This document shows positions 8,192 through 15,899 of a stretch of DNA of 39,864 nt, one piece after another (positions within the stretch are counted from its first letter, which is position 1; every line of letters starts with the position of its first letter). Location of the stretch: the NCBI GenBank assembly GCA_024224155.1, contig JAAENP010000343.1, forward strand, positions 1 through 39,864, written 5' to 3'. The notes under the pieces were generated by a model. It saw only the letters and a list, made by a program, of their open reading frames with translations. It did not search any database and was not told where the DNA came from. Both the position numbers and the translations under genes were made by a program. The stretch is from a bacterium. Its GTDB lineage: Bacteria; Acidobacteriota; Thermoanaerobaculia; Multivoradales; JAHEKO01.

Positions 8192-9151
8192 TCAGCGCGG
8201 CTTTGGGACCTTGCCCGGCGCCAATCCCGCCGCGGCCGCGGCAATAGTGGTCCCCATGGCGTCGTCCCTGCCGCCCATGCCGTAGACCACGATCTGGCTG
8301 CCCTCCTCTCGGCCGAGGCGCTCGAGAACGTTCAATCGATACATCTCCATCGCCCGCGGGGTCAGCGAGGCCGAGGCCTCCAGGAGCTTCTCGGCAATGA
8401 TCTTCTCGGCCTCGGCCTCGGCGATCTTGGCCTGGGCGGCGCGGCGCGACTGCGCCAGCACGCTCAGCTCCTGGATCAGGTCCGGCGGGACGTGGACGTC
8501 GGTGATCTCGACCGAGGTGACGTCGACGCCGAACGAGCTCGCCGCGCTGTCGATGATGTTCTTGAGCTTGTCCGACACCGTTTGCCGATCGCCGAGCAGA
8601 TCACTCAAATCCATCGTACCGACGGTGTCTTTCAACGCACTGTTGGCGGCCTGGAACACCGCCTCGTTGTAGTTCGCGACGTGGAGAGCGGCGCGCTCCG
8701 GGTCCTCCACCCGCATGAAGATCACCGCCTCGGTGCCCACCGGCACGTTATCGGCAGTGAGAGTCTCGGCGGCCTTGATCACCCTCGTCTGTACGCGAAT
8801 GTCGAGGATCGCGGCCACCGAGCGAAAGAAGGGCGGATAGGGAATCACCCAAAACAAACCCGGCCCCTTGACACCGATGAACTTCCCCAATCGCAGCAGG
8901 ACGACGCGCTCGTACTCCGGAATGACGTAGAGCGTGCGGCTGACCATGATCGCGAGAATCAACGAAATCAGTCCGCCCACGGCCAGGGTCGCCGGTCCCA
9001 GGAACGTGGCCACCGCGGCCAGGACTCCGGACAGCAGCAGCGTCAGGCCGAAGAAAACCGCGAGCGAGAACAGAAAGATAACCAGACGCAGAAACGCCTG
9101 CACCGTATTCAAACTTCGAGTCGTCCGACCACCGATCGTGATGTTCGCCAC
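8192..9151 (-). CDS. SPFH/band-7 membrane protein (slipin type)
   Basis: A 319-residue stomatin-family protein. Two hydrophobic stretches (about 20-50 and 55-75) are followed by the SPFH domain with YVIPEYERVVLLRLGKFIGV, GPGLFWVIPY and RVQTRVIKAAETLTADNVPV. A coiled-coil segment (AQAKIAEAEAEKIIAEKLLE) precedes a short C-terminal tail. Slipins form oligomeric membrane scaffolds and usually pair with an NfeD-type protease; no nfeD is visible here. The rhomboid protease gene lies 147 bases upstream on the same strand and could be functionally linked, since both act in the membrane. Confidence 0.9.
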   Translation of the reverse strand: MANITIGGRTTRSLNTVQAFLRLVIFLFSLAVFFGLTLLLSGVLAAVATFLGPATLAVGGLISLILAIMVSRTLYVIPEYERVVLLRLGKFIGVKGPGLFWVIPYPPFFRSVAAILDIRVQTRVIKAAETLTADNVPVGTEAVIFMRVEDPERAALHVANYNEAVFQAANSALKDTVGTMDLSDLLGDRQTVSDKLKNIIDSAASSFGVDVTSVEITDVHVPPDLIQELSVLAQSRRAAQAKIAEAEAEKIIAEKLLEASASLTPRAMEMYRLNVLERLGREEGSQIVVYGMGGRDDAMGTTIAAAAAGLAPGKVPKPR

Positions 9152-9298
9152 GCTGGAGCCCCCTCCTGAGTTCGTCTTGGAGCGAGCAGACTAGCACGGC
9201 GGAAGCGCTTGATTGCGCGGGCTTGTCAGCCTGCGGGAGCGCACGTCCACGCTCGAGTGGAACCGGGCGGCCGGATACGGCAGTGCGCAGTTGCCGGT

Positions 9299-10078
9299 CT
9301 ATCTGTAAACGGCGGAACGTGGCCAGCCGATGCGGGGGAGCGCTCGGGCGGTTGCCGCTCGGTGGGCGGCCACGAGCCTGGGATCGCGAAACACGTAGAC
9401 CAGCACGACGCCGGCCAGAAAACCGCCGACATGCGCCCAGAAGGCGACACCGCCGGCCTCACTACCCAGACTCGGGAGCCCCATCAGAACTTGGAGTCCG
9501 AACCAGTAACCGAGCATGCCCCAGGCCGGCACGTTGATCATGCGCGCGAGGAAACCCAGAATGAGGAGCGTCTGCACGCGCACCGTCGGAAAGAGAACCG
9601 CGTAGGCGCCCATCACGCCCCCGATGGCCCCGGAAGCGCCGACCATTGGGATGGCGCTCTCCGGATTCGAGAGCATCTGGGCCGCGTCGGCGGCGAAGCC
9701 GCAGAGAAGGTAGAACACGACGAAGCGAAACCGACCCATTACGTCTTCGACGTTGTTGCCGAAGATCCACAGGAACCACATGTTGCCGATCAAGTGCATC
9801 CAGCCGCCATGCATGAACATGGAGCTCACCGCCGTCCACCAACTGCCCGAGGAGTCGATCGCACAGAGGAACTCGGGACCGAGCCGGACCGACGAACCGG
9901 ACGGAATGTAGCCCAGAACCTCACCGGGGATCAGCCCGAGACTGCAAATCGACTCGACCAGTGCCGGATGCGACCCCATGCCCTGCACCAGGACCCAAAC
10001 CAGCACGTTGGCGGCCAGCACAACAACCGTCGTCACTGCGGGCCGAAGTGTCGGATTCTCGTCTCGAATGGGAATCAT
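9299..10078 (-). CDS. rhomboid family intramembrane serine protease
   Basis: A 259-residue polytopic membrane protein with the rhomboid core. It shows HGGWMHLIGNMWFLWIFGNN (the TM2 region with conserved His and Asn), the nucleophile S149 in GASGAIGGVMG, and the catalytic H216 in AFWAHVGGFLAG. Rhomboids cleave single-pass membrane proteins within the bilayer. The insert between TM1 and TM2 (about residues 37-80, with two Cys) is periplasmic in related proteins and may pair as a disulphide. It is divergent from the small gene at 10250. Both active-site residues are present, so it should be active. Confidence 0.93.
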   Translation of the reverse strand: MIPIRDENPTLRPAVTTVVVLAANVLVWVLVQGMGSHPALVESICSLGLIPGEVLGYIPSGSSVRLGPEFLCAIDSSGSWWTAVSSMFMHGGWMHLIGNMWFLWIFGNNVEDVMGRFRFVVFYLLCGFAADAAQMLSNPESAIPMVGASGAIGGVMGAYAVLFPTVRVQTLLILGFLARMINVPAWGMLGYWFGLQVLMGLPSLGSEAGGVAFWAHVGGFLAGVVLVYVFRDPRLVAAHRAATARALPRIGWPRSAVYR

Positions 10079-10249
10079 CGCGGACCGATTCTCGGTCTCT
10101 GGCCCGCAATATGCAAGTCAAAAGGAGGGCGCGAGGACACGAGCGGCACGCATCTCGCAGACAGAATCACCATGGGACGTTCGGCAACCGCGACAAACCC
10201 GAACCAGCGGACGAACGTATTCAGAGGCAACCGGGAAAGGAGCACGGTC

Positions 10250-10519
10250 ATGCATCGATCCACCGGGTTCCAGCAAACGCTTCCAGAGCTTTTTCCAAAA
10301 GCACCGACCGGCAACTTGGCCGGTAGAGGTGTTTTTCGGAAATGGCAGGCGCCGACTTTTGCCGAGTTCCTCCGTCAGATCGAGCACGAATTCGGCGATG
10401 CGGTCGATATTTCGTCACTGCAGCTGACACGGGCCGACCGCGACGAGGCCTTGACGCCCGCCTCGGTCAGATCTCTTTGCGAGCTCGTCGGCGTACCGCC
10501 AGAAGATTTCGGCGTCTAG
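10250..10519 (+). CDS. small protein of unknown function, 89 residues
   Basis: The ATG is preceded by AAAGGAG with good spacing, and the frame closes at a TAG shared with the convergent yceH-like gene. The product is a basic N-terminus followed by a helical segment (TFAEFLRQIEHEFGDAVD, then LTPASVRSLCELVGVPPEDF). The second half is reminiscent of the helices of an acyl- or peptidyl-carrier-like fold, but there is no DSL phosphopantetheine motif. A much longer open frame runs upstream, but it is antisense to the rhomboid gene and is rejected as coding. Confidence 0.55.
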   Translation: MHRSTGFQQTLPELFPKAPTGNLAGRGVFRKWQAPTFAEFLRQIEHEFGDAVDISSLQLTRADRDEALTPASVRSLCELVGVPPEDFGV

Positions 10520-11172
10520 TCGGCCTCGGATCCGGCCTCCAGTCGTTCGAGGGCGGCGGTGAGCTCCTCGACCTTGGCCTCGAGGGCTGCGACTCGATCC
10601 GCGAGAGAGGTCGAGGGGCCTTTCGCAATGACCCCGGTGGCCGGTGAAACGGCCTCTACGGACTCGGCTTCGCTCACGGCTCCAGCGATCAAGTGCGCCC
10701 AACGGTTTTCTTTCTGTCCCGGCCGCCGGGACAGCTCTACGACCAGCTCTCTGCCCTCATTCGTGAGGCGTCGCAGCCCCTCTTCCAACTCTCGTAGGCT
10801 GCCAAAGGCGTGCAGTCGGGTGCTTCGCGAGCGCAGCTCACCAACGGTCTGGGGGCCGCGGAGCATGAGCAGGGTCAGAACGGCCTTCTCCTCCGGATCG
10901 AGCTCCAGACGCCGGCTGATCGACTGGCGCCAGCGCTCGGTCCGCGCGCCTTCACTCCGCCAAACCAGCGTGTCCTTGGCCAGCGAGTCGAGCGCCTCAA
11001 CGACTTCGGTCTCGGTGAGTCGCATGACCGGATCCCGATTGCTCTTCTGGTTGCAGGCGGCGATAAGAGCGTTCACCGTCAGTGGGTAGTACTCCGGGGT
11101 TGCCTGCTCCTTCTCCAGGAGCGCGCCGAGAACGCGTATTTGATTTGGGTTCAGATCGTCAATGATCTTCAT
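10516..11172 (-). CDS. yceH: YceH family protein (DUF480)
   Basis: A 218-residue protein of the YceH/UPF0502 family. It has the hallmark opening LNPNQIRVLGALLEKEQATP, then YYPLTVNALIAACNQKSNRD, and a second winged-helix-like repeat (LTLLMLRGPQTVGELRSRST). The C-terminal tail is coiled coil (LADRVAALEAKVEELTAALE). The family is conserved, with two winged-helix domains, and its function is unresolved; DNA binding is plausible. It converges on the small gene at 10250, and the two share the palindromic stop CTAG. Confidence 0.93.
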   Translation of the reverse strand: MKIIDDLNPNQIRVLGALLEKEQATPEYYPLTVNALIAACNQKSNRDPVMRLTETEVVEALDSLAKDTLVWRSEGARTERWRQSISRRLELDPEEKAVLTLLMLRGPQTVGELRSRSTRLHAFGSLRELEEGLRRLTNEGRELVVELSRRPGQKENRWAHLIAGAVSEAESVEAVSPATGVIAKGPSTSLADRVAALEAKVEELTAALERLEAGSEAD

Positions 11173-11227
11173 GATCCGGCTACCTTATCCCGCGCTTGCC
11201 GTGGCGTTTCACTAGAATGCCGACCAA

Positions 11228-12319
11228 ATGGCGACATCCGACTGGATGATCTACGGGGCGACCGGCTACACCGGCGAGCTGACGGCCCGCGAGGCTAGAC
11301 GCCGCGGCATGCGTCCGATCCTGGCCGGCCGGAACCGCGAGCGCGTGCAGGCGCTGGGGCAAGCGCTCGAGCTGCCGGTTCGAATCATCGGTCTCGACGA
11401 CCTCGCCGGCCTTCAACAGGCGCTCGGGGAGATCGCGCTGGTTCTGCACTGCGCCGGACCTTTCGTTCACACCAGCCCGCCGATGGTCGAGGCTTGTCTC
11501 GGCAGCCGGACCCACTATCTCGACATCACCGGTGAGATCGCGGTCTTCGAGTCCGTTCTGGCCATGGGCGACAGAGCCCGAGCCGCGGGCGTCGCGCTGC
11601 TGCCCGGAGTCGGATTCGACGTGGTACCCACGGACTGCCTGGCCGCGAGTCTGGCGGCGGCGCTACCGGATGCCACGCGTCTCGAACTCGCCTTCATCGC
11701 CAGCGGTGGCTCGGCGAGTCGCGGCACGCTGAAGACCATGGTCGAGGCGATGCCCGCCGGCGGCGCCGTGCGCAAGAACGGCAGGATCACACCGGTTCCA
11801 CTCGCCTACGACGCCAAGGAGATCGAGTTCTCCTGCGGCAAGCGCTGGGCAATGACTATCCCCTGGGGCGACGTCTCGACCGCCTTTCGCAGCACCGGCA
11901 TTCCCAACATCCGCGTCTACACCGGGCAACCACCAAACGCAATTCGCCGGGCACGGCGCATGCGAGCCCTCCTGCCCGTGGCCGGACTACGACCGGTGAA
12001 GAGATTCCTCCAGTGGCGGATCGAGCGCACCGTAACCGGCCCCGACGAAGCCACACGCGAGACCGCGCGCACCTTCGTGTGGGGACAGGTCGAGAACCCC
12101 GCTGGCGAGCGCGTGACCGGAACCCTCGAAACCCCCGAGGGCTATGCCTTCACCGCGCTGTCGTCTGTCGAATGCGCGCATCGAGTGCTCGCGGGGCAAG
12201 TCGAGCCCGGTACCTGGACTCCGTCCATGGCCTTCGGACCCGGCTTCGTGGGAGAGCTGCCAAGAGTATCGGTCGGAGAGCTGAAGAGGGCGGGGTCCAA
12301 AACCCCGCCCTCGTGCTGA
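11228..12319 (+). CDS. saccharopine dehydrogenase-like NAD(P)-binding oxidoreductase
   Basis: A 363-residue cytoplasmic enzyme. The Rossmann motif GATGYTG (residues 10-16) at the N-terminus is followed by LAGRNRERVQALG and LHCAGPFVHTSPPMVEACL. The domain order matches the saccharopine dehydrogenase NADP-binding family and the related trans-acting enoyl reductases (FDVVPTDCLAASLAAALPDA). It is unlikely to act in lysine metabolism, since no partner genes are present. Relatives act on polyketide, isoprenoid or lipid enoyl groups, but the substrate cannot be read here. Its last codons form a strong hairpin (12286-12312). Confidence 0.87.
   Translation: MATSDWMIYGATGYTGELTAREARRRGMRPILAGRNRERVQALGQALELPVRIIGLDDLAGLQQALGEIALVLHCAGPFVHTSPPMVEACLGSRTHYLDITGEIAVFESVLAMGDRARAAGVALLPGVGFDVVPTDCLAASLAAALPDATRLELAFIASGGSASRGTLKTMVEAMPAGGAVRKNGRITPVPLAYDAKEIEFSCGKRWAMTIPWGDVSTAFRSTGIPNIRVYTGQPPNAIRRARRMRALLPVAGLRPVKRFLQWRIERTVTGPDEATRETARTFVWGQVENPAGERVTGTLETPEGYAFTALSSVECAHRVLAGQVEPGTWTPSMAFGPGFVGELPRVSVGELKRAGSKTPPSC
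12286..12312. terminator. 11-bp perfect hairpin overlapping the end of the oxidoreductase gene
   Basis: GAGGGCGGGGT (12286-12296) pairs perfectly with ACCCCGCCCTC (12302-12312) across a 5-base loop. It lies just before the stop codon of the plus-strand gene and just past the stop of the minus-strand NBR1-Ig gene, so it could end transcripts from both sides. There is no downstream U-tract, so either factor-dependent termination or mRNA 3' stabilisation is possible. Confidence 0.6.
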
Positions 12320-12337
12320 TTCGCTACCGCGACTCGC

Positions 12338-13168
12338 TTACATGTCGCGGCCGTCCTTGCGCAGGGCTTCCTTGCTCATGAAACCCTGGGGTTTGCACTT
12401 GACGTCGACGTTGCGCGAGACCTCTTCGCCGAAGGGGCGTCCACTCTTCATCATCGTCCACTTGGTCTCATAGGTGCCCGGCGTCTCAGGCGCCATCAAC
12501 TCGAGCTCGAATGCGTACTTGTCGCCAGCCGCCACCTCGGTACCGTCGGGCATCTTGAACTTGTGGCCGTCCGGGCGAAAGACTTCGTCGGTACCCATCA
12601 CCGGGCCCAGCTTGTAGAACTTGGCCTCGGTCCATGCGGACTTGCCGGTGTTCTTCATCCGCACTTCGACGGCGAACGGCTCGCCGCAGGGTACCGCTTC
12701 CGGAAACAGCGCCCGACCCAATTCGGCGTCGTCACAAAAGACACGAATGGCCTGCGAGATCGGCGTGCCGTACGGTGCCCCTTTGGTCATCATCGACCAA
12801 TGAGTCTCGTAGGTGCCCTCTTCCGCTGGAGCGGTGAGCTCCAAGGTAAACGTGTGCCGACCACGTAGCGGCACCTCGGTACCCTCGGGCATCTTGAACT
12901 TGAAACCGTCCGGCCGGAAGACCTCGTCTTCTCCCTTGAGTGGTCCCAGCTTGTGGTAGTCCGCTTCGGTCCACTTGGTATTGGTCGGGTTGATCATGGT
13001 CACGTCGACGGTGAACGACTCGCCGCACATGACCGCTTCGGGCCAGTCCGCGGCCTCGACGACCGAGCGGTAGTACCGCGCCACGGCCGCATTATCCTGC
13101 GCCGCCACCGGGACGGCAAGCCCCGCGAGCAGCAAGCACAAAACGGCTTTTTGCATGGATCTGGACAT
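12338..13168 (-). CDS. exported tandem NBR1-Ig-like domain protein
   Basis: A 276-residue protein with a Sec signal peptide (AVLCLLLAGLAVPVAAQ). Two similar beta-sandwich repeats follow, each like the NBR1-Ig-like domain. Each repeat has a PEAVxCGExFxVxV start, an N-T/G-W-T-E-A motif, DEVFRPDGxKFKMPxGTEV and a GTYETxWxMM end. Each repeat also carries two Cys likely to form a disulphide. In eukaryotes this domain binds cargo in autophagy; in bacteria it appears in exported carbohydrate or cell-surface proteins of uncertain function. AGGAG 9 bases upstream supports the first ATG. The upstream DNA has an AT-rich patch (about 13220-13245) that may be the promoter. Confidence 0.85.
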   Translation of the reverse strand: MSRSMQKAVLCLLLAGLAVPVAAQDNAAVARYYRSVVEAADWPEAVMCGESFTVDVTMINPTNTKWTEADYHKLGPLKGEDEVFRPDGFKFKMPEGTEVPLRGRHTFTLELTAPAEEGTYETHWSMMTKGAPYGTPISQAIRVFCDDAELGRALFPEAVPCGEPFAVEVRMKNTGKSAWTEAKFYKLGPVMGTDEVFRPDGHKFKMPDGTEVAAGDKYAFELELMAPETPGTYETKWTMMKSGRPFGEEVSRNVDVKCKPQGFMSKEALRKDGRDM

Positions 13169-13395
13169 TCTCTGACTCCTATCAATTCCTGCCGCCGCCG
13201 GGAATCGGCGAGGCGTAGTCTCGTATTACGCAAATATTATCGCGTTTCATGTGCCAACCGGGCCCCTGAGAGCTGCGGTGCCAGCAAGCCCGACTTCCCG
13301 CCAGGCAACCTCGCCCCCGGCTCCACGTATGTAATCCCAAGACCAGTCGAACCCGGCGGACTCGGTCCGCCGACCGATGCACCAAGCTGAACCGC

Positions 13396-13704
13396 ATGGT
13401 CGGCCTCTTGGTGTCTCTCTTCGTTGTCGGATTCTTCGGCTGGGCCGTGGTCGGGATGATCCTGCGCTTCAAGCGCGCAGGCTCCGCCGAGCGCGCGGGA
13501 CACGGACTGACCATGATGCTCATCGGAACTCTTCTCGGCCTGCTTCCTGTGACTTTCTCATCCTTGATGGGCGCTATCGCACCGCAGGTGCAGGCCAACT
13601 TGCCTGGCGTCCAGTTCTTTTTTCTGACGCTGATACTGATTCCGCTCTGTCTTGCGCTGGCGGCCGTCAAGTCGGCGGAGTCCCTGCGCACCTCCGGACC
13701 CTAG
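13396..13704 (+). CDS. small membrane protein, possible fragment of a membrane sensor
   Basis: A 102-residue protein with three predicted membrane helices (about 3-22, 38-60, 72-92). The segment LIGTLLGLLPVTFSSL followed by FFFLTLILIPLCLALAAVKS resembles the last helices before the kinase or phosphatase domain in multi-TM sensor proteins. In those proteins the sequence continues with an AYAIxRxR-like motif and a catalytic domain, but here it stops after 11 more residues. It may be a decayed remnant, or a genuine small membrane protein. No clear ribosome site is seen. Confidence 0.5.
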   Translation: MVGLLVSLFVVGFFGWAVVGMILRFKRAGSAERAGHGLTMMLIGTLLGLLPVTFSSLMGAIAPQVQANLPGVQFFFLTLILIPLCLALAAVKSAESLRTSGP

Positions 13705-13932
13705 GACCGAGCTAGCGAGTCCCGAGGGTGAGCGATCCGCTCGCGCTCCATGTCGCCGTCGCCCCAGAGGTCGGCAAAGCTACGCTGGCGGTGCCGACGA
13801 TGGTGAGTCCGGAAGCTCAGCGAAGCCGTAGTTCGAGCATGACGACGAGGGCAAGCGCAAACGTGTCTTGGCTGCACCTGCGCGGTCCGATCAACGTTTG
13901 CGTGGAAAGCGGAGTCTGAGCGGTGCTTCGGA
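13705..13932. other. gap without a convincing gene
   Basis: The short open frames here (for example 13728-13919, plus strand) have no ribosome site, no recognisable domain and arginine/serine-rich shadow-like composition. If the upstream membrane gene is a fragment, this would be decayed remainder, but I see no kinase or phosphatase motif in any frame. Confidence 0.4.
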
Positions 13933-14526
13933 TCAGCTCGCCGAACCGTGGGCAAGTCGCAGAAACCTCCGGCAAGCTCTGCAAAAGCGAAAGCCTCGGG
14001 CGTCGATCACCGCGCGCTTATAGCTACGCTCACCATGCCGGTTGTAATCACCCTTGGTCATCGGACAGTAGCCATCGCCCGCTCTCTCGAACGAGTAGTG
14101 ATGCGTGAGTCCGAAATTGTGCCCCAGCTCGTGCAGACCGACTTTGAGCAATCGGGTGATCGACCGCGTCGGATCGGAACCGCTGATCCGGCGAGTCGAG
14201 ACCACGGCCACATGATTGCGGTTGTCCTTGCAGCCGAACATGAAGCGAAAGAAGTCGGTCGCCGACCGATCCAGCAGATCGGCGTCGGTGATACCCAGGA
14301 TGTGCCCACCCAGGCTTTGATCGAGATCCTGGGTCAACAGGTCGGCCTCGATTTCTTCGACCTCGGGCGACCGATGATCGACCAGACAGACGGAATCGAC
14401 GAAACCGGAGAACGCCTCGCGGATCCGTGCGGCAAGAGCAGCGTGCTCGGAGCGACTTATCGGCCGCCCGAGACGGACCAATTTGAGCTTCGAGAGCTTT
14501 CTCGCCGACAAGCCGTTGTGCTGCAT
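13933..14526 (-). CDS. archaemetzincin-like zinc metalloprotease
   Basis: A 197-residue protein with the metzincin zinc motif HELGHNFGLTH (H132, E133, H136, H142). Downstream are a C-x-M (C154, M156) and a CxxC pair (C182, C185), the signature order of the archaemetzincin (M54) family. Two things differ from the usual pattern HExxHxxGxxHC-x4-C-x-M-x17-CxxC. The Cys after the third His is replaced by His (H143), and both spacers are longer (10 and 25 residues). There is no signal peptide in this frame; a stop codon 21 bases upstream rules out extension. The start codon has only a cramped GAAGGA before it. Protease activity is likely but the substrate is unknown. Confidence 0.82.
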   Translation of the reverse strand: MQHNGLSARKLSKLKLVRLGRPISRSEHAALAARIREAFSGFVDSVCLVDHRSPEVEEIEADLLTQDLDQSLGGHILGITDADLLDRSATDFFRFMFGCKDNRNHVAVVSTRRISGSDPTRSITRLLKVGLHELGHNFGLTHHYSFERAGDGYCPMTKGDYNRHGERSYKRAVIDARGFRFCRACRRFLRLAHGSAS

Positions 14527-14669
14527 TCCTTCGCCGACGACAAGCTAGCCCAGAACCGGCCGGAGGCAAAGTCAGCAGCCGACGAAGACCGCGAGTGCTA
14601 ATCAGCCACGCAAGGAAGATCGCTCGGCGGGACTTGGTGAAACAGCCGAGATGAGAACGTAGACGCCGG

Positions 14670-15899
14670 ATGCACTCGACGGTCTCCCGCGAAAAAGTCT
14701 CATCTTCACCCTCTGCCCAGCGCTGGCGGATGCTGGTCCTGCTCTCGATCGCGGAGGTCCTCGGTATGTCGGCCTGGTTCTCGGCGAGCTCGATCTCGCC
14801 CCAACTTCAGTCTCTATGGCAGCTGAACCTGGGCCAGGTGGGCTGGTTGGTGGGCGCGGTGCAACTGGGCTTCGTCGCCGGTACGGCCGCTGCCGCGGTG
14901 CTCAATCTCGCGGATGTGGTTTCTTCGCGGTCCTACTTCGCCTCCTGTGCGCTGGGAAGCGCTCTGGTCAACGCCGGGCTCGTGGCGGCACCTGGGTACG
15001 CGACCGCTCTCGCACTGCGATTCCTTACCGGAGTTTTCCTGGCCGGCGTCTACCCGCCGGCGATGAAGATGATCGCGACCTGGTTTCGAGCCCGCCGCGG
15101 TCTTGCCATCGGGACGATCGTCGGAGCGCTGACCGTCGGCAAGGCGACACCGTATTTGATTCGGGCCCTCAATCCGGCTGACTTCAGAGTCGTGCTGCTG
15201 GCGACCTCGGTTGGAAGTCTCCTGGCGTCCGCCCTGGTTGCGCTCTTCTACCGCGAGGGACCGTTTCAATTCGAGCGCAGAGCCTTCGCCTGGGGGCTCA
15301 CCGGGACGGTGCTCCGTCACCGCCCCACCCGTCTGGCGACAGCCGGATACCTCGGACACATGTGGGAGCTCTACGCCATGTGGACATGGATACCGGCGTT
15401 CCTGGCCGCATCGCTCGCGGCCACCGAGACGAGTCCGCAAGAGTCATTCTGGCTCGGCAAGGACCTGCTCGCGTTTGGCGCGATCGCGGCCGGCGGACTC
15501 GGCTGCGTATGGGGCGGGTGGGAGGCCGACCGGCTGGGTCGGGAGCGACTGGTCAACCTGGCCATGGCGGCGAGCGGCACCGCGTCGATCGGAATCGGCC
15601 TGGTCTTCGGCGCCAGCCCTTGGCTCCTGGCGCTCGTAGCCTGGACCTGGGGGTTCTTCGTGGTCGCCGACTCGGCTCAGTTCAGCACCCTGGTGACCGA
15701 GGTCACCCCTCAACACGCAGTCGGAACGGCGCTGACCCTGCAAACGTCTCTTGGTTTCCTGCTCACCATGGCGACCATCCAGCTGGTTCCTCTCCTGGTG
15801 GACCTGGTGACCTGGCGTTGGGCGTTCGCGGTTCTCGCTCTGGGGCCCGCCGCCGGTATCGCTGCGATCCGCAGACTGGCGGTGCTCCGAGCTGGCTAG
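14670..15899 (+). CDS. MFS transporter
   Basis: A 409-residue major facilitator superfamily permease with about 12 hydrophobic helices. It has a cytoplasmic N-terminus, AEVLGMSAWFSASSISPQLQ in helix 1, and the helix 4-5 region LRFLTGVFLAGVYPPAMKMI followed by TWFRARRGLAIGTIVGALTV. That sequence resembles anion/nitrate- and cyanate-type MFS porters more than drug exporters. The substrate cannot be assigned. It ends on a CTAG stop shared with the convergent GH2 gene. Confidence 0.88.
   Translation: MHSTVSREKVSSSPSAQRWRMLVLLSIAEVLGMSAWFSASSISPQLQSLWQLNLGQVGWLVGAVQLGFVAGTAAAAVLNLADVVSSRSYFASCALGSALVNAGLVAAPGYATALALRFLTGVFLAGVYPPAMKMIATWFRARRGLAIGTIVGALTVGKATPYLIRALNPADFRVVLLATSVGSLLASALVALFYREGPFQFERRAFAWGLTGTVLRHRPTRLATAGYLGHMWELYAMWTWIPAFLAASLAATETSPQESFWLGKDLLAFGAIAAGGLGCVWGGWEADRLGRERLVNLAMAASGTASIGIGLVFGASPWLLALVAWTWGFFVVADSAQFSTLVTEVTPQHAVGTALTLQTSLGFLLTMATIQLVPLLVDLVTWRWAFAVLALGPAAGIAAIRRLAVLRAG

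Noticed and set aside
9209-10249. Long plus-strand extension upstream of the 89-residue gene
   Set aside because: It is antisense to the rhomboid gene; a good ribosome site at 10240-10246 marks the real start at 10250.
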